Origin: Pelagibius sp040217155
GTDB taxonomy: Bacteria > Pseudomonadota > Alphaproteobacteria > Kiloniellales > Kiloniellaceae
DNA: 64,000 nucleotides
NCBI GenBank assembly: GCA_040217155.1
Contig: JAVJNS010000026.1
Span: forward strand, 62,001 to 126,000
Reading direction: 5' to 3'
Below are positions 35,460 to 44,594 of this stretch, one piece after another. Each line of letters starts with the position of its first letter. Position 1 is the stretch's first letter. Made by a program: the position numbers and the translations under genes. Under the pieces are notes generated by a model that worked only from the letters and a program-made list of their open reading frames with translations, made no database searches and had not been told where the DNA came from.

Positions 35460-36482
35460 TTAACGGCCGATCCGCTCGAGGGCGGCGTCGATGACCATTT
35501 CCAGCATGCGGGGATAAGCGATGCCGGCGAAGCCGGCCATGAAGGCGAGTTTGCCGTCGTTGGCCCAGGCGGGATTGGGGTTGCACTCCATCAGCTTGGG
35601 CAGGCCGTCGGCGGCGCAGCGGAAGTCGAAGCGTCCGTAGTCCTGCAGCCCGAAGCGGCGAAACAGCAGCTTGGCCCAGTCTTCCATCCGCGCCAGCGTG
35701 GCGGGGTCGAGCGTGGCCTGCTTGAACTTGATCTCGGTCCAGTAGGGCGAGTCCGGATCGACTTTGGATTCGAAGGAGAGAATCGGGTTGGCGCCCTCCG
35801 GCAGACCGGAGAAGTCGACTTCCAGCGGCGGCAGTGCCGTCAGGCCCTGGTCTGGATTGCCGATCAGTCCCATGCCGTACTCCGGCCCCGGCAGGTACTC
35901 CTGCCAGAGGATGTCGCGGCCCGGCAGTTCCCGCTCGAGGAAGGCCAGATAGGCGCGCGCCTCGGCCTCGTCGTGAACCACAGCATCCTTGGTGATGCCG
36001 ACACTGCCGTCGGCGGCGTTGGGCTTCAGCAGCGCCGGGTAGAGGTTCGGAAGGGGCTGACGGGTGCCGTTGGCCGGCAGGAAGACCTCGCCCGGCACCT
36101 CGACACCCAGCGCCTCGGCCACCAGCCGGACGATCTGCTTGTCGAAACACAGCACGACGGCCTGCGGGGTGGCGCCGGTATAGGGAATGTCGTGCAGTTC
36201 CAGCCAGGCCGGCAGGTTCAACTCTCGGGTCGGCCGGTTGTTCACGCCGGTGTCGCAGAAGTTCACCACCAGGTCCGGGCGCTGCGCCGCCAGCCGTTCG
36301 AAGAGATTGTGGTGGTCGTTGTAGACCGTGACGTCGAAGCGTCCGAGGCTATCGAGCGCCGCCACCATGGTGGCGTGCGCCTTCAGGTCTTCAGGTCCGT
36401 AGCTGGCGCCCTTCTTGGTCGGATCCGTCGCTTTGTGGTCACCGGTAATGATGGCGAGGGATTTGACGGCATTGTTCTGCAT
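35460..36482 (-). CDS. ATP-grasp ligase, D-Ala-D-Ala ligase-like (third)
   Basis: ATP-grasp enzyme of 340 residues. The N-domain has PDLVVNFCDTGVNN (69-82); the core has K153 in YPALLKPNAADGSVG, YLPGPEYGMGLIG (196-208), and metal ligands D286, E299 and N301 in LMECNPNPAWANDG. It is a second kind of ATP-grasp, distinct from the kamA-operon pair, especially in the NPNPAWANDG loop. It is monocistronic and converges with the S15 hydrolase. It probably ligates an amino-acid-like substrate, and with the coupled pair at 32429-35450 it suggests a peptide-type metabolism. It is not a housekeeping Ddl on context. Confidence 0.88.
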   Translation of the reverse strand: MQNNAVKSLAIITGDHKATDPTKKGASYGPEDLKAHATMVAALDSLGRFDVTVYNDHHNLFERLAAQRPDLVVNFCDTGVNNRPTRELNLPAWLELHDIPYTGATPQAVVLCFDKQIVRLVAEALGVEVPGEVFLPANGTRQPLPNLYPALLKPNAADGSVGITKDAVVHDEAEARAYLAFLERELPGRDILWQEYLPGPEYGMGLIGNPDQGLTALPPLEVDFSGLPEGANPILSFESKVDPDSPYWTEIKFKQATLDPATLARMEDWAKLLFRRFGLQDYGRFDFRCAADGLPKLMECNPNPAWANDGKLAFMAGFAGIAYPRMLEMVIDAALERIGR

Positions 36483-36568
36483 GGACGATTGGCCTTCAGC
36501 ACTTGATTGCGCGCGGTATTGGAGGCGAAGCCGGGAAGATATGCAAATCGGACTTCGCCGTTACAGCT

Positions 36569-37195
36569 TCACTGGTTTGCATAGGCGGCGGTTTTGTCCT
36601 TCAGCGATTCGATCAGGGCGACGATGCCGCTCTTTTCGATGATGCTGTTGTATTCGCCGCGCCGCGCCGCCAGTTCCGAAGCTGTGCCGCCGAGGATGGT
36701 GTCGATGATGCGCCAGCCTTCGCCCTCCGCCTCTGGTTTGGCCAGGTAATCGATGGCGATGGCTTCGCCGTCGCCCTTCACGATCCGGTTTCGCACCAGT
36801 ACCGTGCCGCGCCGCGCCGGCTGCTCGCCGAGAACTTCGAAGATCTCTCCGCCGTAGCCGTTGAAGCGGTTGGCGAAGACGCCGATGCTGTAGCCTGTGA
36901 AGGCTTGAGTGAAGGCTTCCTGTTGCGCGCTGCTGATGCTGCTCCAGTGGCCGCCGAGAGCGATTCTGGCCATGGTGGGGAAATCGAATATCTGCTTGAG
37001 GTCGGGGGCGAGACGGTCGTAGCGGCCGGCGTAGCCCAGGGTTTCAGCCTGCTGCATGACCTCCAGCAGGGCGGCGTTCAGCCGCTCGACCGTGGCGCTG
37101 GCGCTGTCGGCGGCGTGGGCCGCAGGAGCCGCCGTCGGCAGGGCCGCCAACAGCAGAAAGATCAGGGCCAGGGCGTGCCGGGCGGTGCGCGTCAT
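36569..37195 (-). CDS. MlaC/Ttg2D family protein, HpnM-like
   Basis: Periplasmic protein of 208 residues with a signal peptide (RHALALIFLLLAALPTAAPAAHA). The core SATVERLNAALLEVMQQAETLGYAGRYDRLAPDLKQIFDF and GGHWSSISSAQQEAFTQAFTGY is the MlaC/Ttg2D lipid-carrier fold. HpnM, the hopanoid-locus member, belongs to this family, and the next gene is hpnA, so an HpnM role in moving hopanoids between membranes is likely. ATG 37195 begins the signal peptide; the long in-frame extension towards 38308 is antisense to hpnA and not coding. Confidence 0.85.
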   Translation of the reverse strand: MTRTARHALALIFLLLAALPTAAPAAHAADSASATVERLNAALLEVMQQAETLGYAGRYDRLAPDLKQIFDFPTMARIALGGHWSSISSAQQEAFTQAFTGYSIGVFANRFNGYGGEIFEVLGEQPARRGTVLVRNRIVKGDGEAIAIDYLAKPEAEGEGWRIIDTILGGTASELAARRGEYNSIIEKSGIVALIESLKDKTAAYANQ

Positions 37196-37303
37196 GAAGG
37201 ACCTCGATAGTGCGGGCTTCCTCAGATGTACGGCCATGTGCGTGAGGTGCAAGGGCTTTTGTTTGCCTTGCTGAGGCGGCGGCACCGGGGCAATCTGTTT
37301 TTC

Positions 37304-38296
37304 ATGAGCATTCTCGTCACCGGCGGCACCGGATTTGTCGGCTCCGCCGTCGTGCGGGCGCTGATTGCCCAGGGCGAGCGCCCGCGCTGTCTGGTGCGAC
37401 GCGACAGCGACCGGCGCAATCTGGAAGGCCTCAGCGTCGATCTCGTGGAAGGCGATCTGGAGGACGGCGACTCCCTTGACGCTGCGATCAAGGGCTGCAG
37501 CGCCCTGTTTCATATCGCCGCCGACTACCGGATCTGGGTACGCCGGCCCGAAACGATGCTGCGCACCAACGTCGAGGGCACCAAGCGGCTGATGGAGCTG
37601 GCGCTGCGCCACGGCCTCGAGAAGATCGTCTATACTTCCTCGGTCGCGGCCCTCGGCAAGGCGCCCCAAGGCGCGCCGGCCGACGAGGAGACTCCGGCCG
37701 TTCTGCGCGACATGGTCGGCGTCTACAAGCGCTCCAAGTTCCTGGCCGAGGCCGAGGTGCGCCGTCTGCACGGCGCATCCGGCCTGCCGGTGGTGATCGT
37801 CAATCCCTCGACCCCGGTCGGTCCGGGGGACGTCAAGCCGACCCCCACCGGTCGACTGGTGGTGGAGGCCGCCTCGGGGCGCATTCCCGCCTTCGTGGAA
37901 ACCGGCCTCAACGTTGTCCACGTCGACGATGTGGCCGCGGGGCACCTGCTGGCTTTCGACAAGGGCCAAATCGGCGAGCGCTATGTGCTGGGCGGCGAAA
38001 ATCTGGCTCTGGGCGAAATCCTGGCGCAGGTGGCCGGTTTGCGTGGCCGCCGGGCGCCGACCCTGCGCCTGCCGCGCCGCCCGCTGTTCCCGCTGGCTTA
38101 CGCGGCGGAGGGCTGGGCGCGGCTGTCCGGCGGCAGGGAGCCGCTCTTGACCGTCGACGGCCTCAAAATGGCCGCCAAGCCGATGTATTTCTCCAGCGCC
38201 AAGGCGAGAGAGAGTTTGGGATACCGCCCCCGCCCCGCCTGTGAGGCCCTGCAGGACGCCATCGGCTGGTTCGAGGCGCAAGGTTACTTGAATTAG
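37304..38296 (+). CDS. hpnA: Hopanoid-associated sugar epimerase HpnA
   Basis: NAD-dependent epimerase/dehydratase fold protein of 330 residues. The Rossmann motif is VTGGTGFVGSAVVRAL, the catalytic Tyr-x-x-x-Lys is in VGVYKRSKFLAE, and VYTSSVAALG is the active-site Ser strand. The HpnA-like FHIAADYRIWVRRPETMLRTNVEGT fits the family, and hpnH is the next gene, so I assign HpnA. The role in hopanoid side-chain modification is inferred from its constant linkage with hpn genes. ATG 37304 is used; it diverges from the HpnM-like gene. Confidence 0.9.
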   Translation: MSILVTGGTGFVGSAVVRALIAQGERPRCLVRRDSDRRNLEGLSVDLVEGDLEDGDSLDAAIKGCSALFHIAADYRIWVRRPETMLRTNVEGTKRLMELALRHGLEKIVYTSSVAALGKAPQGAPADEETPAVLRDMVGVYKRSKFLAEAEVRRLHGASGLPVVIVNPSTPVGPGDVKPTPTGRLVVEAASGRIPAFVETGLNVVHVDDVAAGHLLAFDKGQIGERYVLGGENLALGEILAQVAGLRGRRAPTLRLPRRPLFPLAYAAEGWARLSGGREPLLTVDGLKMAAKPMYFSSAKARESLGYRPRPACEALQDAIGWFEAQGYLN

Positions 38297-38423
38297 CGAT
38301 TGGCGCAAAATGCCCCAGAACCGCTAAGCCTAAGGGGTGGTGTTGCGGCGCAAAAACGTTAGACTGGCGCGGTGAAAATGCGGTATCGAAGAGTACTTTC
38401 CTTCTGACTCCCGGAGTAGTCCC

Positions 38424-39566
38424 TTGGCGGTTCCCCTGATCCAGCAGTTGCGCGTCGGCGCCTATATCTTGAAGCAGCGGCTGCGCGGCAATGACCGCTA
38501 TCCGCTGGTGCTGATGCTGGAGCCGCTGTTCCGCTGCAACCTGGCCTGCCCGGGCTGCGGCAAGATCGACTATCCGGAAGACATCCTGAACCGCCGCCTG
38601 TCGGTGGAGGAATGCATCGAGGCGGCCGAGGAGAGCGGCGCGCCGATCATCTCGATTCCCGGTGGCGAGCCCTTGATTCATAAGGAGATGCCGCAGATCG
38701 TTGAGGAACTGGTGAAGCGCAAGCGCTTCGTCTACCTCTGCACCAATGCCCTGCTGCTGGAAAAGAAGATCGACCTCTTCAAGCCCAGCCAATACCTGAC
38801 CTTCTCCATCCACCTGGATGGTCTGGAAGAGGAGCACGACCGGGCGGTCGATCAGAAGGGCGTGTTCAAGCGCGCCGTCAAGGCCATCGAGGCGGTGCGC
38901 GACCGTGGCTTCCGGGTCAACGTGAACTGCACCCTGTTCAACAACGCCAAGCCCGAGGCGGTGGCCGAGTATCTGGATTTCGCCCGCGATCTGGGCGTCG
39001 AGGGCGTCACCATCTCGCCGGGCTATGCCTATGAGCGTGCGCCCGATCAGGAGCATTTCCTCAGCCGGCGCCAGACCAAGGAACTCTTCCGCGACGTCTT
39101 TCGGCGCGGCAAGGGGCGCAAGTGGCGCTTTTCCCAGTCCAGCCTGTTCCTCGATTTTCTGGCCGGCAATCAGACCTACCACTGCACGCCCTGGAGCAAT
39201 CCGACCCGCAATGTCTTTGGCTGGCAGCGGCCCTGCTACCTGCTGAACGAAGGCTATGCGCCCAGCTTCAAGGCGCTGATGGAAGAAACCGAGTGGGAAG
39301 GCTACGGCACCGGCAACTACGAAAAATGCGCCAACTGCATGGTCCACTGCGGCTATGAGGGTACGGCGGTCGCCGATACCGTGGCGCATCCGCTGAAGGC
39401 CCTCAAGGTGGCCCTGGCGGGCGTGACCACCGAGGGCGAATGGGCCCGGGAGATCGATCTCAGCCGGCAGCGCCCGGCGGTCTATACCTTCGAGGAGTTT
39501 GTCGCCGCGGCGGCCCAGCGGAAACCTGAAAAGCCGGGCCCGACTTCCTCAGAAGCGGCCGAGTAG
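38424..39566 (+). CDS. hpnH: Adenosyl-hopene transferase HpnH
   Basis: Radical SAM enzyme of 380 residues joining the 5'-deoxyadenosyl group to hopene (diploptene), the first step to C35 hopanoids. The cluster motif CNLACPGC (about residues 38-45) is followed by SIPGGEPLIH; the later cysteines in EKCANCMVHCGYEG (about 296-309) are a SPASM-like tail typical of HpnH. The start is TTG 38424 with GGAG ten bases upstream. It follows hpnA after 127 bases. Its end overlaps the stop of hpnG on the other strand by 18 bases. Confidence 0.95.
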   Translation: MAVPLIQQLRVGAYILKQRLRGNDRYPLVLMLEPLFRCNLACPGCGKIDYPEDILNRRLSVEECIEAAEESGAPIISIPGGEPLIHKEMPQIVEELVKRKRFVYLCTNALLLEKKIDLFKPSQYLTFSIHLDGLEEEHDRAVDQKGVFKRAVKAIEAVRDRGFRVNVNCTLFNNAKPEAVAEYLDFARDLGVEGVTISPGYAYERAPDQEHFLSRRQTKELFRDVFRRGKGRKWRFSQSSLFLDFLAGNQTYHCTPWSNPTRNVFGWQRPCYLLNEGYAPSFKALMEETEWEGYGTGNYEKCANCMVHCGYEGTAVADTVAHPLKALKVALAGVTTEGEWAREIDLSRQRPAVYTFEEFVAAAAQRKPEKPGPTSSEAAE

Positions 39567-40271
39567 CGGCGCCTTCGCCGTTTCCAGCATACGCAGGCGC
39601 GCCAGCGCCAGTTCGGTCTGGCGCGCCAGCCTGAACGTGACGGGAATGTCTCCCGGGTGCCGCGCCAGAGCGCCCAGCACGCGGCCAATGTTGGGCCGCC
39701 CATCCGGTTTCACCGCCGTTTCCACAAAGCCCGGCAGCCTGTCCGATGCCGCGTCGGCGACGGCGCGCACGGCAAGGAAGGGCAGTCCGGTTTCGGCGGC
39801 GACCGCGGCCACGGCGGCGCTCTCCATGTCAACGGCTTGACAGCCGGTATCCGCGAAAGCGGCGGCCTTGTCGGCGGGCTGGCGCAGAGGGCGGGCGCTG
39901 CCCAGGATAGACGCTTCCCGATAGGTCAGACTGCTCTCTTCCAGGTTTGCCGTGAGGGCGCTGCGCCAGTCGGTGTCCGTTTCGAAGTCTTGGCCCGCCG
40001 GGCCGCGCAGACCGTGCGCAATGATGAGGTCGCCACAGTCGAGATCGGGGGCCAGGCCGCCGGCGACGCCGAAGCTGAGCAGCGCTTCGACGCCTTGATA
40101 GGCAAGCTGGCTGGCCAGTTCCGTGGCCCTCCTGCTGCTCGCGCCGGCGCAGGTGACCTCTACTTCGAGGGCCGCTTCGTCCAGCATGAGAGAGATTATC
40201 CTGGCCTCGGAAGCGAGCCCCGTCACCACCCCCAGCCGATGTAGTCTGCAGTTCTGTGGGGCGGAATCCAC
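39549..40271 (-). CDS. hpnG: Hopanoid-associated phosphorylase HpnG
   Basis: Nucleoside-phosphorylase-fold protein of 240 residues. It removes adenine from adenosyl-hopane to give ribosyl-hopane intermediates. Key segments are LGVVTGLASEARI, LLSFGVAGGLAPDLDCGDLI, and CQAVDMESAAVAAVAAETG (about 148-166, the base-binding Met-Glu). The start is taken as GTG 40271, close behind the shc stop; a later start at GVVTG is possible. With hpnH it completes the early C35 side-chain steps. The C-terminus overlaps the hpnH end on the other strand. Confidence 0.92.
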   Translation of the reverse strand: MDSAPQNCRLHRLGVVTGLASEARIISLMLDEAALEVEVTCAGASSRRATELASQLAYQGVEALLSFGVAGGLAPDLDCGDLIIAHGLRGPAGQDFETDTDWRSALTANLEESSLTYREASILGSARPLRQPADKAAAFADTGCQAVDMESAAVAAVAAETGLPFLAVRAVADAASDRLPGFVETAVKPDGRPNIGRVLGALARHPGDIPVTFRLARQTELALARLRMLETAKAPLLGRF

Positions 40272-40275
40272 CTGA

Positions 40276-42261
40276 CTACATGCCGTGACTGACGCGCCGC
40301 TCGTTGCTTTGCATCAGGTTGCGGTAGCGGGCCAGGGCCCAGAGCGGAAAATAGGCGCTGTAGCCGTGGTACTTGAGATAGAAGACCCGCGGGAAACCGG
40401 TGCCGGTCCAGTAGTCTTCGGCCCAGCGGGCGCCCTCGCGCGGCTGCTGTTGCAGGAAGGCAATGCCGCGGCGCACGGCGTCGCTTTCGACCTCGCCGGC
40501 GGCCATGAGGCCGAGCAACGCCCAGGCTGTCTGCGACGCCGTGGAGGATTTCACTTCGGCGCGGCGTTCCGGCCAATAACTGGCGCAGTCGTCGCCCCAG
40601 CCGCCGTCGGGAAGCTGGCGGCTTTCCAGCCAGGCGACAGCCTTGCGGATGTAGGGGGCCGACAGGTCCTCGCCGCAGGCATTGAGGGCGCAGAGCGCCG
40701 ACCAGGTGCCGTAGACATAGTTGACGCCCCAGCGGCCGTACCAGGAGCCGTCGGCCTCCTGCTCGCGGCGCAGGTAGTCGAGGCCGCGGCGCACCACGGT
40801 ATTGTCGCGGCCGTAGCCGAGCTGGGCCAACATGGAGAGACAGCGCGCCGAGACATCGGCTGTCGGCGGGTCGAGCAGCGCGCCATGGTCGGCGAAGGGG
40901 ATGTGGTTCAGATACTCGAAGGCGTTGTCCGCGTCGAAGGCGCCCCAGCCGCCGTTCTTGCTCTGCATGGCGACAACCCAGTCGACGGCGCGCGCCATGG
41001 CGCCCTTGCTGGCTGCGGAGCCGGCGCGGTCCATCGCCAATACCACCACAGCGGTGTCATCGACGTCCGGGTAGTGGGCATTGTTGTACTGGAAGGGCCA
41101 GCCACCGACCGGCGCCTTGGCGCGGCGCCAGGCCCAGTCGCCGCGCACCTCGACGATTTCCCGCTCGAGCAACCAGTCGAAGGCGCGGGTGAAGGTGTCG
41201 CTGTCGCCGGGCTCGCCGGCTTCCAGCATGGCATGAGCGGCCAAGCAGGTGTCCCAGATCGGTGACAGGCAGGGCTGGCAGGTGACGCGATTTTCATCGC
41301 GCACGAAAAGCAGGCGGTCGATGGCTTCGCGGGTTAGGCGGTAGTCCGGATCCTCCCAGTCGTAACCGAGTACGTGAAACGCCATGGCGGCATTGGCCAT
41401 GGCCGGAAAGATGCCGCCCAAGCCGTCCTCGCCGTTAAGGCGTTCCTTCACGAAGTCCATGGCCGCGTTGATCGCCTTTTGGCGCTTGGCCCGCGGGCGC
41501 AGTGGATCGCTGAGGCGCAGGACACGGTCGATGCCGGCGAAGATGGCGCCCAACGGGCTGCCGGAGGCATTCATCTGGTAATGCGCGCGCTCCGGGGCCT
41601 CTTGGAACAGCTCGCGGATTGTGACATTCCGCGGGTTCGCCGCCTGCGGTTTGCGGTCCATGACGATCAGCAGCGGCGCGATGACCGTGCGGGACCAGTA
41701 GGATACCTTCGAAAGGTGGAAGGGAAACCAGCGCGGCAGCAGCATGATCTCGACGGGCATCTCCGGCACCGCGCGCCAGGGCACCTGGCCGAAAAGGGCA
41801 AGGGCGATACGCGTGAAGACATTGCTTTGCTCGGCGCCGCCGGCAGCCAGGATAGCGTTGCGGGCCGCGGCCATATGTGGCGCATCGGGATCGTCGCCGG
41901 ACAGCTTCAGCGCGTAGTAGGCTTTCACGCTGGCGCTGATGTCCAGATCGCCGCCGTGGAACAGCGGCCAGCCGCCGTGGCGTCCCTGGAGCGACCGCAG
42001 ATGGTTGGCGATTTTCGGCTCGAGTGCCCGGTAGCCCGTGGTGTCGACCTGCCCCAGGAAATGCTGGAGAAAGATGTACTCGGCCGGGATGGTGGCGTCG
42101 GCTTCCAACTCAAAGAGCCAGTGGCCGTCGGGGCGTTGCTCGGCCTGCAGCGCCGCGCGCATCTCGGTAACGAGAGCGTCTACCGCATCGAGGTCGGGTA
42201 AAGGCGCGGAAAGGGGCGCTGCGGGAGCGCTGTTGTCTCTGGCTACGGTACTGCTGGTCAT
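40276..42261 (-). CDS. shc: Squalene-hopene cyclase (HpnF)
   Basis: Membrane-associated cyclase of 661 residues that converts squalene to hopene in one proton-initiated cascade. The catalytic DVDDTA motif (the DxDD acid) is at about residues 397-402. Several QW repeats are present, including GRHGGWPLF, KNGGWGAF, DGSWYGRWGVNY and DGGWGDDCASYW. The N-terminus lacks a signal peptide, as expected for a monotopic protein. hpnG follows immediately, and a 169-base gap with a hairpin separates it from hpnE. Confidence 0.96.
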   Translation of the reverse strand: MTSSTVARDNSAPAAPLSAPLPDLDAVDALVTEMRAALQAEQRPDGHWLFELEADATIPAEYIFLQHFLGQVDTTGYRALEPKIANHLRSLQGRHGGWPLFHGGDLDISASVKAYYALKLSGDDPDAPHMAAARNAILAAGGAEQSNVFTRIALALFGQVPWRAVPEMPVEIMLLPRWFPFHLSKVSYWSRTVIAPLLIVMDRKPQAANPRNVTIRELFQEAPERAHYQMNASGSPLGAIFAGIDRVLRLSDPLRPRAKRQKAINAAMDFVKERLNGEDGLGGIFPAMANAAMAFHVLGYDWEDPDYRLTREAIDRLLFVRDENRVTCQPCLSPIWDTCLAAHAMLEAGEPGDSDTFTRAFDWLLEREIVEVRGDWAWRRAKAPVGGWPFQYNNAHYPDVDDTAVVVLAMDRAGSAASKGAMARAVDWVVAMQSKNGGWGAFDADNAFEYLNHIPFADHGALLDPPTADVSARCLSMLAQLGYGRDNTVVRRGLDYLRREQEADGSWYGRWGVNYVYGTWSALCALNACGEDLSAPYIRKAVAWLESRQLPDGGWGDDCASYWPERRAEVKSSTASQTAWALLGLMAAGEVESDAVRRGIAFLQQQPREGARWAEDYWTGTGFPRVFYLKYHGYSAYFPLWALARYRNLMQSNERRVSHGM

Positions 42262-42328
42262 CGTAATGCTAGCCGCATGGCCTCATGCAGTGGATGTGAA
42301 ATTCCTCTTGCCTCCGCTTCCCCCTCAG

Positions 42329-42348
42329 ACCGCTTTCGAATCAGCGGT
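42329..42348. other. Hairpin between hpnE and shc
   Basis: Inverted repeat ACCGCT (42329-42334) with AGCGGT (42343-42348), eight-base loop, in the 169-base gap between the hpnE stop and the shc start. No T-run follows on either strand, so it is not a classic terminator; it may attenuate read-through or bind a regulator. It hints that shc-hpnG has its own promoter. Confidence 0.4.
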
Positions 42349-42430
42349 TTCCTGATAGGAATTGTGACCAAGGCGACAGGCCCTTGCAAGCCCAGGCTCC
42401 CGCGCCGTCTGGGATCAAATGAGGGTCAGG

Positions 42431-43714
42431 TCAGGATTTCGTGAGGGTCTCGGCAGCGGCCATTCCGGAGCGTACCGCCGATTCGATGGTGGCGGGATAG
42501 CCGGTATCGGTCCAGTCGCCGGCCAGGACCAGGTTTTCCCAAGCTGTCCGGGCCCCCGGCCGGAGCCGCAGCGCCGCCGGTGTCTGCGCCAGAGTGGCGC
42601 GCTTTTCCTTGATGATCCGGATCACCGGTTCCAGGGCGGCATCGAGGCCGAGGGCCTTTGAGGTGTCGCGCCACATCAGCCGCGCGATTTCCTCGGTGGG
42701 GCGCTCGGCGAGGTCTTCGGCGGCACTGACCGTCAGACTCACCACGTCGTCGCGCAGAAACAGCCAGTCGGCGGCGCCTCCGACCAGGCCCAGGATCGGG
42801 AGGTCCGGCTTCAGAGCACGCTTTGGCTGCGTTCCTTCCGGCAGGCGGATGTGGGCGTTGACGATGGGTCGGCTGTCCTGCGGCACTTGCAGCCCCGGCA
42901 GCAGGTCGGCGGCATTGCCCGGCGGCAGGGCCAGCACCAGGCTGTCCGCGGCGCCGAGGTCGACACGCGTTTCACCGAAGTCGAGGGCGCTGACCCGCGC
43001 GTCCTCCAAAGTCAAAGCGCGCAGGCGCTGGCCGAAGGCTATATCCGCGCCGCCTCCCCGAAGCCTTGTCAGGGCTGGATCCACGAAGACGTCGCTGAGG
43101 CCGCGCTGCGCCACGAGGGGCCGGCAGGCGGCGGCGCCCTTGGCAAAGGAATCGCGGACCACGAGCCACAGCAGGCGGGCCGAGGCCTCGCGGGGATGGG
43201 TGTTGAGGGCGGCGACGGTGAGCGGTACCCAGAAGCGGTCCCACAGGGCGCCATGGCCGCCGAGGCAGTCGGCGACGGTAGCGTCCTGCGCCGCGAAGGC
43301 GAGTTTCCAGGCCCCCAGATAGTCGCCGGCGCCGGTGCCGGGAATGCGCCTGGAGGCGCTGAAGATCCACCAGGGGATGGGCCCGCTGCTGGGTGCCACC
43401 GTCCAGCTTTCGCCGGTCCCCAGGTCGAGAAAGGGAAAGGCGGCCTCAGTTGGCCGGGTCAGGCGGTCGGTGGCGCCGATGTCGGCGACGAAATCCAGGG
43501 CCGCGGTATTGGCGGCCAGCAGCATGTGATTGCCGTTGTCGATGCTGCGCTCCAACTTGGCATCGACGTAGGAGCGGCAGCGCCCTCCGGCCTGGGCCGC
43601 GGCTTCATAGAGGGAGACCTGCCAGCCGCGCTGCGCCAGCCTCAGCGCCGCCGCCAGCCCGGCGATGCCGGCACCGACGACATGTGCGCGGCGAGATGGG
43701 GCGCGTCCCACCAT
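42431..43714 (-). CDS. hpnE: Hydroxysqualene / squalene-associated FAD desaturase HpnE
   Basis: FAD-dependent amine-oxidase-fold enzyme of 427 residues. The dinucleotide motif VVGAGIAGLAAALRLAQRGWQVSLYE begins the chain, and the C-terminal FAD strand NLVLAGDWTDTGYPATIESAVRSG closes it. HpnE reduces hydroxysqualene to squalene. I use ATG 43714 rather than TTG 43741; it begins five bases downstream of the hpnD stop. It is the last of hpnB-C-D-E. Confidence 0.93.
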   Translation of the reverse strand: MVGRAPSRRAHVVGAGIAGLAAALRLAQRGWQVSLYEAAAQAGGRCRSYVDAKLERSIDNGNHMLLAANTAALDFVADIGATDRLTRPTEAAFPFLDLGTGESWTVAPSSGPIPWWIFSASRRIPGTGAGDYLGAWKLAFAAQDATVADCLGGHGALWDRFWVPLTVAALNTHPREASARLLWLVVRDSFAKGAAACRPLVAQRGLSDVFVDPALTRLRGGGADIAFGQRLRALTLEDARVSALDFGETRVDLGAADSLVLALPPGNAADLLPGLQVPQDSRPIVNAHIRLPEGTQPKRALKPDLPILGLVGGAADWLFLRDDVVSLTVSAAEDLAERPTEEIARLMWRDTSKALGLDAALEPVIRIIKEKRATLAQTPAALRLRPGARTAWENLVLAGDWTDTGYPATIESAVRSGMAAAETLTKS

Positions 43715-43718
43715 GGCG

Positions 43719-44594
43719 TCAGAGGCCGTTCCTGAGGACAAGCCAAAGCTTTTCCGCCTTGGGGAGGCGGACTTCCTCGGCCATGTCGCTCCAGCCGTGC
43801 TGCTCCAGACGGGTCAGCAGGCGGCGATAGACGGCGAGCATGATTCTTGCCGGGCGCATGGGTCCGCGCTTGCACAGCGCCATGAGGCGTTCGGCTTCGT
43901 CAAAACGCTGCTCCGCCAGTTGCGCCAGGTCGCGACAGACGTCGGGCAGACGCGGATCGCGCAGCACGGTCATGGGATCCGTGGAATCGATGCCGCGACC
44001 CAGCAGCAGTTCGCGCGGCAGGTAGAGACGGCCGCGTGCTGCATCCTCGGCGATGTCGCGCAGGATGTTGGTGATTTGCAGGGCATCGCCTTCGGCCAAG
44101 GCCAGTTCCCGAGCTTCAGCTTCCCCGGCACCGAAGGCGTGCACCGACAGGACGCCGACCGCGCCGGCGACCCGTCGGCAGTAGAGGCGGAAGTCGGTCA
44201 TGCCTGGCGCGCGAATGTCGGCGCGGGCGTCCATCTCCATGCCGTCGATGACAGCCAGGAACTCCGCTTTGGGCAAGGCATAGTCACGCAGCGGGCGGAG
44301 CAGCGCGCGGGTGGTCGGCAGGCTTGGCGCGCCGGCATAGAGGCGTTCAATCTCCTCGCGCCAGGCTGCGAGGTCGCGCAATTTTTCTTCAGGCGTGCCG
44401 CCTTCGTCCGCGATGTCGTCGACCTCACGGCAAAAGGCGTAGATGGCATACATGGCCTCGCGCCGCGGCCTTGGCAGCAGCCGCATGCCCCAGAGAAAGG
44501 ACGAGCCCGATGCGATCGCAACGTCGCGCACATGGGCCAGAGCCCGGTTCTGGTCCGTTGCCGAAGGTCCGGCGGCGGGAAGGGCAGCCGTCAT
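43719..44594 (-). CDS. hpnD: Presqualene diphosphate synthase HpnD
   Basis: Head-to-head prenyl transferase of 291 residues that condenses two farnesyl diphosphates. The two Asp-rich motifs are CREVDDIADEG (about 56-66) and LQITNILRDIAEDAARGRLYLP (about 172-193). The family length is matched. It overlaps hpnC by four bases (44591-44594), forming a translationally coupled pair. The product is passed to HpnC for conversion to hydroxysqualene. Confidence 0.95.
   Translation of the reverse strand: MTAALPAAGPSATDQNRALAHVRDVAIASGSSFLWGMRLLPRPRREAMYAIYAFCREVDDIADEGGTPEEKLRDLAAWREEIERLYAGAPSLPTTRALLRPLRDYALPKAEFLAVIDGMEMDARADIRAPGMTDFRLYCRRVAGAVGVLSVHAFGAGEAEARELALAEGDALQITNILRDIAEDAARGRLYLPRELLLGRGIDSTDPMTVLRDPRLPDVCRDLAQLAEQRFDEAERLMALCKRGPMRPARIMLAVYRRLLTRLEQHGWSDMAEEVRLPKAEKLWLVLRNGL

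Noticed and set aside
37196..38308. N-terminal extension of the MlaC/HpnM-like gene
   Set aside because: The extension lies antisense to hpnA and upstream of an obvious signal peptide beginning at 37195.
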